Below, piece after piece: positions 6,274 through 6,796 of a DNA stretch of 6,796 nucleotides. How positions within the stretch are numbered: position 1 is the stretch's first letter; each line of letters starts with the position of its first letter. This DNA is from Alphaproteobacteria bacterium UBA6544 (lineage in GTDB: Bacteria > Pseudomonadota > Alphaproteobacteria > UBA8366). Under the pieces are notes generated by a model that saw nothing but the letters and a program-made list of their open reading frames with translations, was not told the origin of the DNA and did not search any database. Position numbers and translations under genes: made by a program. The DNA lies in the NCBI GenBank assembly GCA_002434595.1, contig DJKK01000102.1:1-6796 (forward strand), written 5' to 3'.

Positions 6274-6796
6274 ATGAAAGCTTCCCTTTGGACGCCCAAG
6301 GCTGATGGCCTGGTCGGTAAACCCGTAAAACGATTTGAGGACGACCGCCTTCTGCGGGGCCAAGGGCAGTATATCGCCGATCTCGTCCTGGACGGCATGG
6401 TGCATATGGCAGTTGTGCGTTCGCTCTATCCGCATGCGCGCATTCTTGGGATCGAGACGGTGGCCGCAATGGCGATGCCAGGCGTACTAGGTGTGTGGAC
6501 TGGCGCGGATACGGCTGCGGATGGGCTCGGAGGGTTGCCGTGGGAAAGACGGCCACCGAACGTGCCGATGGAGCCGCCGGCAGGTGATCCGTCGATTGGA
6601 CAGCCGCAACCGGTCTTGGCAAAGGACACCGCGCTGTATCTCGGGCAAGCGTTGGCCATCGTGGTGGCGGAGACGCCGTATCAGGCGCTCGATGCGGCTG
6701 AGGCGGTCACCTTCGAATACGAGCCGCTAGACGCGTTGATAGAAGTTCGCGCGGCCGCAGCACCAGCCGCTCACCAACTGTGGGCCCAGTCTTCGG
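6274..6796 (+). CDS. Molybdenum hydroxylase large subunit (xanthine dehydrogenase/aldehyde oxidase/CoxL family), N-terminal part
   Basis: Seen: 174 codons open to the right edge. The N-terminus VGKPVKRFEDDRLLRGQGQY (14-33) followed by IADLVLDGMVHMAVVRSLYPHARI (34-57) is the classic beginning of CoxL/XdhB-type molybdopterin subunits. It leads into the aldehyde oxidase a/b hammerhead domain (about 25-155), ending in QPVLAKDTALYLGQALAIVV (112-131), ETPYQALDAAEAV (133-145) and YEPLDALIEV (149-158). Family knowledge: these subunits carry the molybdopterin-cytosine-dinucleotide cofactor and hydroxylate carbons next to a ring nitrogen, or oxidise aldehydes or CO, with partner FeS and FAD subunits that should lie beyond the window. 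The catalytic region is not in view, so CO dehydrogenase cannot be separated from hydroxylases. The start is supported by GGGGAAG (6263-6269) just upstream. The 17-bp gap from pyrE implies one transcript. Confidence 0.9.
   Translation, partial: MKASLWTPKADGLVGKPVKRFEDDRLLRGQGQYIADLVLDGMVHMAVVRSLYPHARILGIETVAAMAMPGVLGVWTGADTAADGLGGLPWERRPPNVPMEPPAGDPSIGQPQPVLAKDTALYLGQALAIVVAETPYQALDAAEAVTFEYEPLDALIEVRAAAAPAAHQLWAQSS

Noticed and set aside
5750..6622. Long minus-strand open frame of 290 codons opposite pyrE and the Mo-hydroxylase start
   Set aside because: It runs antisense across two well-identified genes and its product is Arg/Pro/Ser-rich without domain features.

Overview
The window looks like chromosomal DNA from a GC-rich alphaproteobacterium. 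The support is protein-level: the PyrE (232 aa, with a YVRKKPKG loop and a TTDG-type PRPP motif) and the class 2 PyrD both resemble rhizobial or rhodobacterial forms from memory. No rRNA, tRNA, CRISPR, phage gene or insertion sequence was seen, and genus cannot be assigned from this sequence.

Left part (1-2732, all minus strand). Read in transcription order, an intact class 2 dihydroorotate dehydrogenase gene (pyrD, 1668-2732) is followed after 5 bp by a wrecked di-haem oxidoreductase gene (DHOR/DUF1111, 622-1662). Next comes the N-terminal part of a family III (CaiB/BaiF) CoA-transferase that runs off the left edge (1-577). The DHOR remnant stays in one frame throughout but carries three nonsense codons, a Cys-to-Tyr change in its first haem motif and a deletion removing the second haem site.

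Middle (2733-3258). There is no intact gene here. On the plus strand lies a second pseudogene, the C-terminal NAD-binding (TrkA-N/RCK) part of a CPA2/Kef-type cation:proton antiporter, with frameshifts and stops; its membrane domain is absent. Two dead genes flanking a living pyrD suggest local gene decay.

Right part (3259-6796) is intact and organised around a divergent intergenic region at 4364-4494. Leftward: a small cupin (3983-4363), then a divergent Sua5/YciO/YrdC-family protein (3259-3939). Rightward: a 4,5-dihydroxyphthalate-decarboxylase-family protein (4495-5484), an orotate phosphoribosyltransferase (5558-6256) and the start of a molybdenum hydroxylase large subunit of the xanthine dehydrogenase/aldehyde oxidase/CoxL family (6274 to the right edge).

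How the genes may work together: pyrD and pyrE encode consecutive steps of UMP synthesis (dihydroorotate to orotate to OMP). However, pyrE sits only 17 bp upstream of a molybdenum hydroxylase gene and downstream of a decarboxylase-family gene. The right-hand block, possibly with the CoA-transferase, therefore reads as a candidate uncharacterised module for metabolising a carboxylated aromatic or N-heterocyclic compound. That is inference from gene content; no substrate can be read from the sequence.
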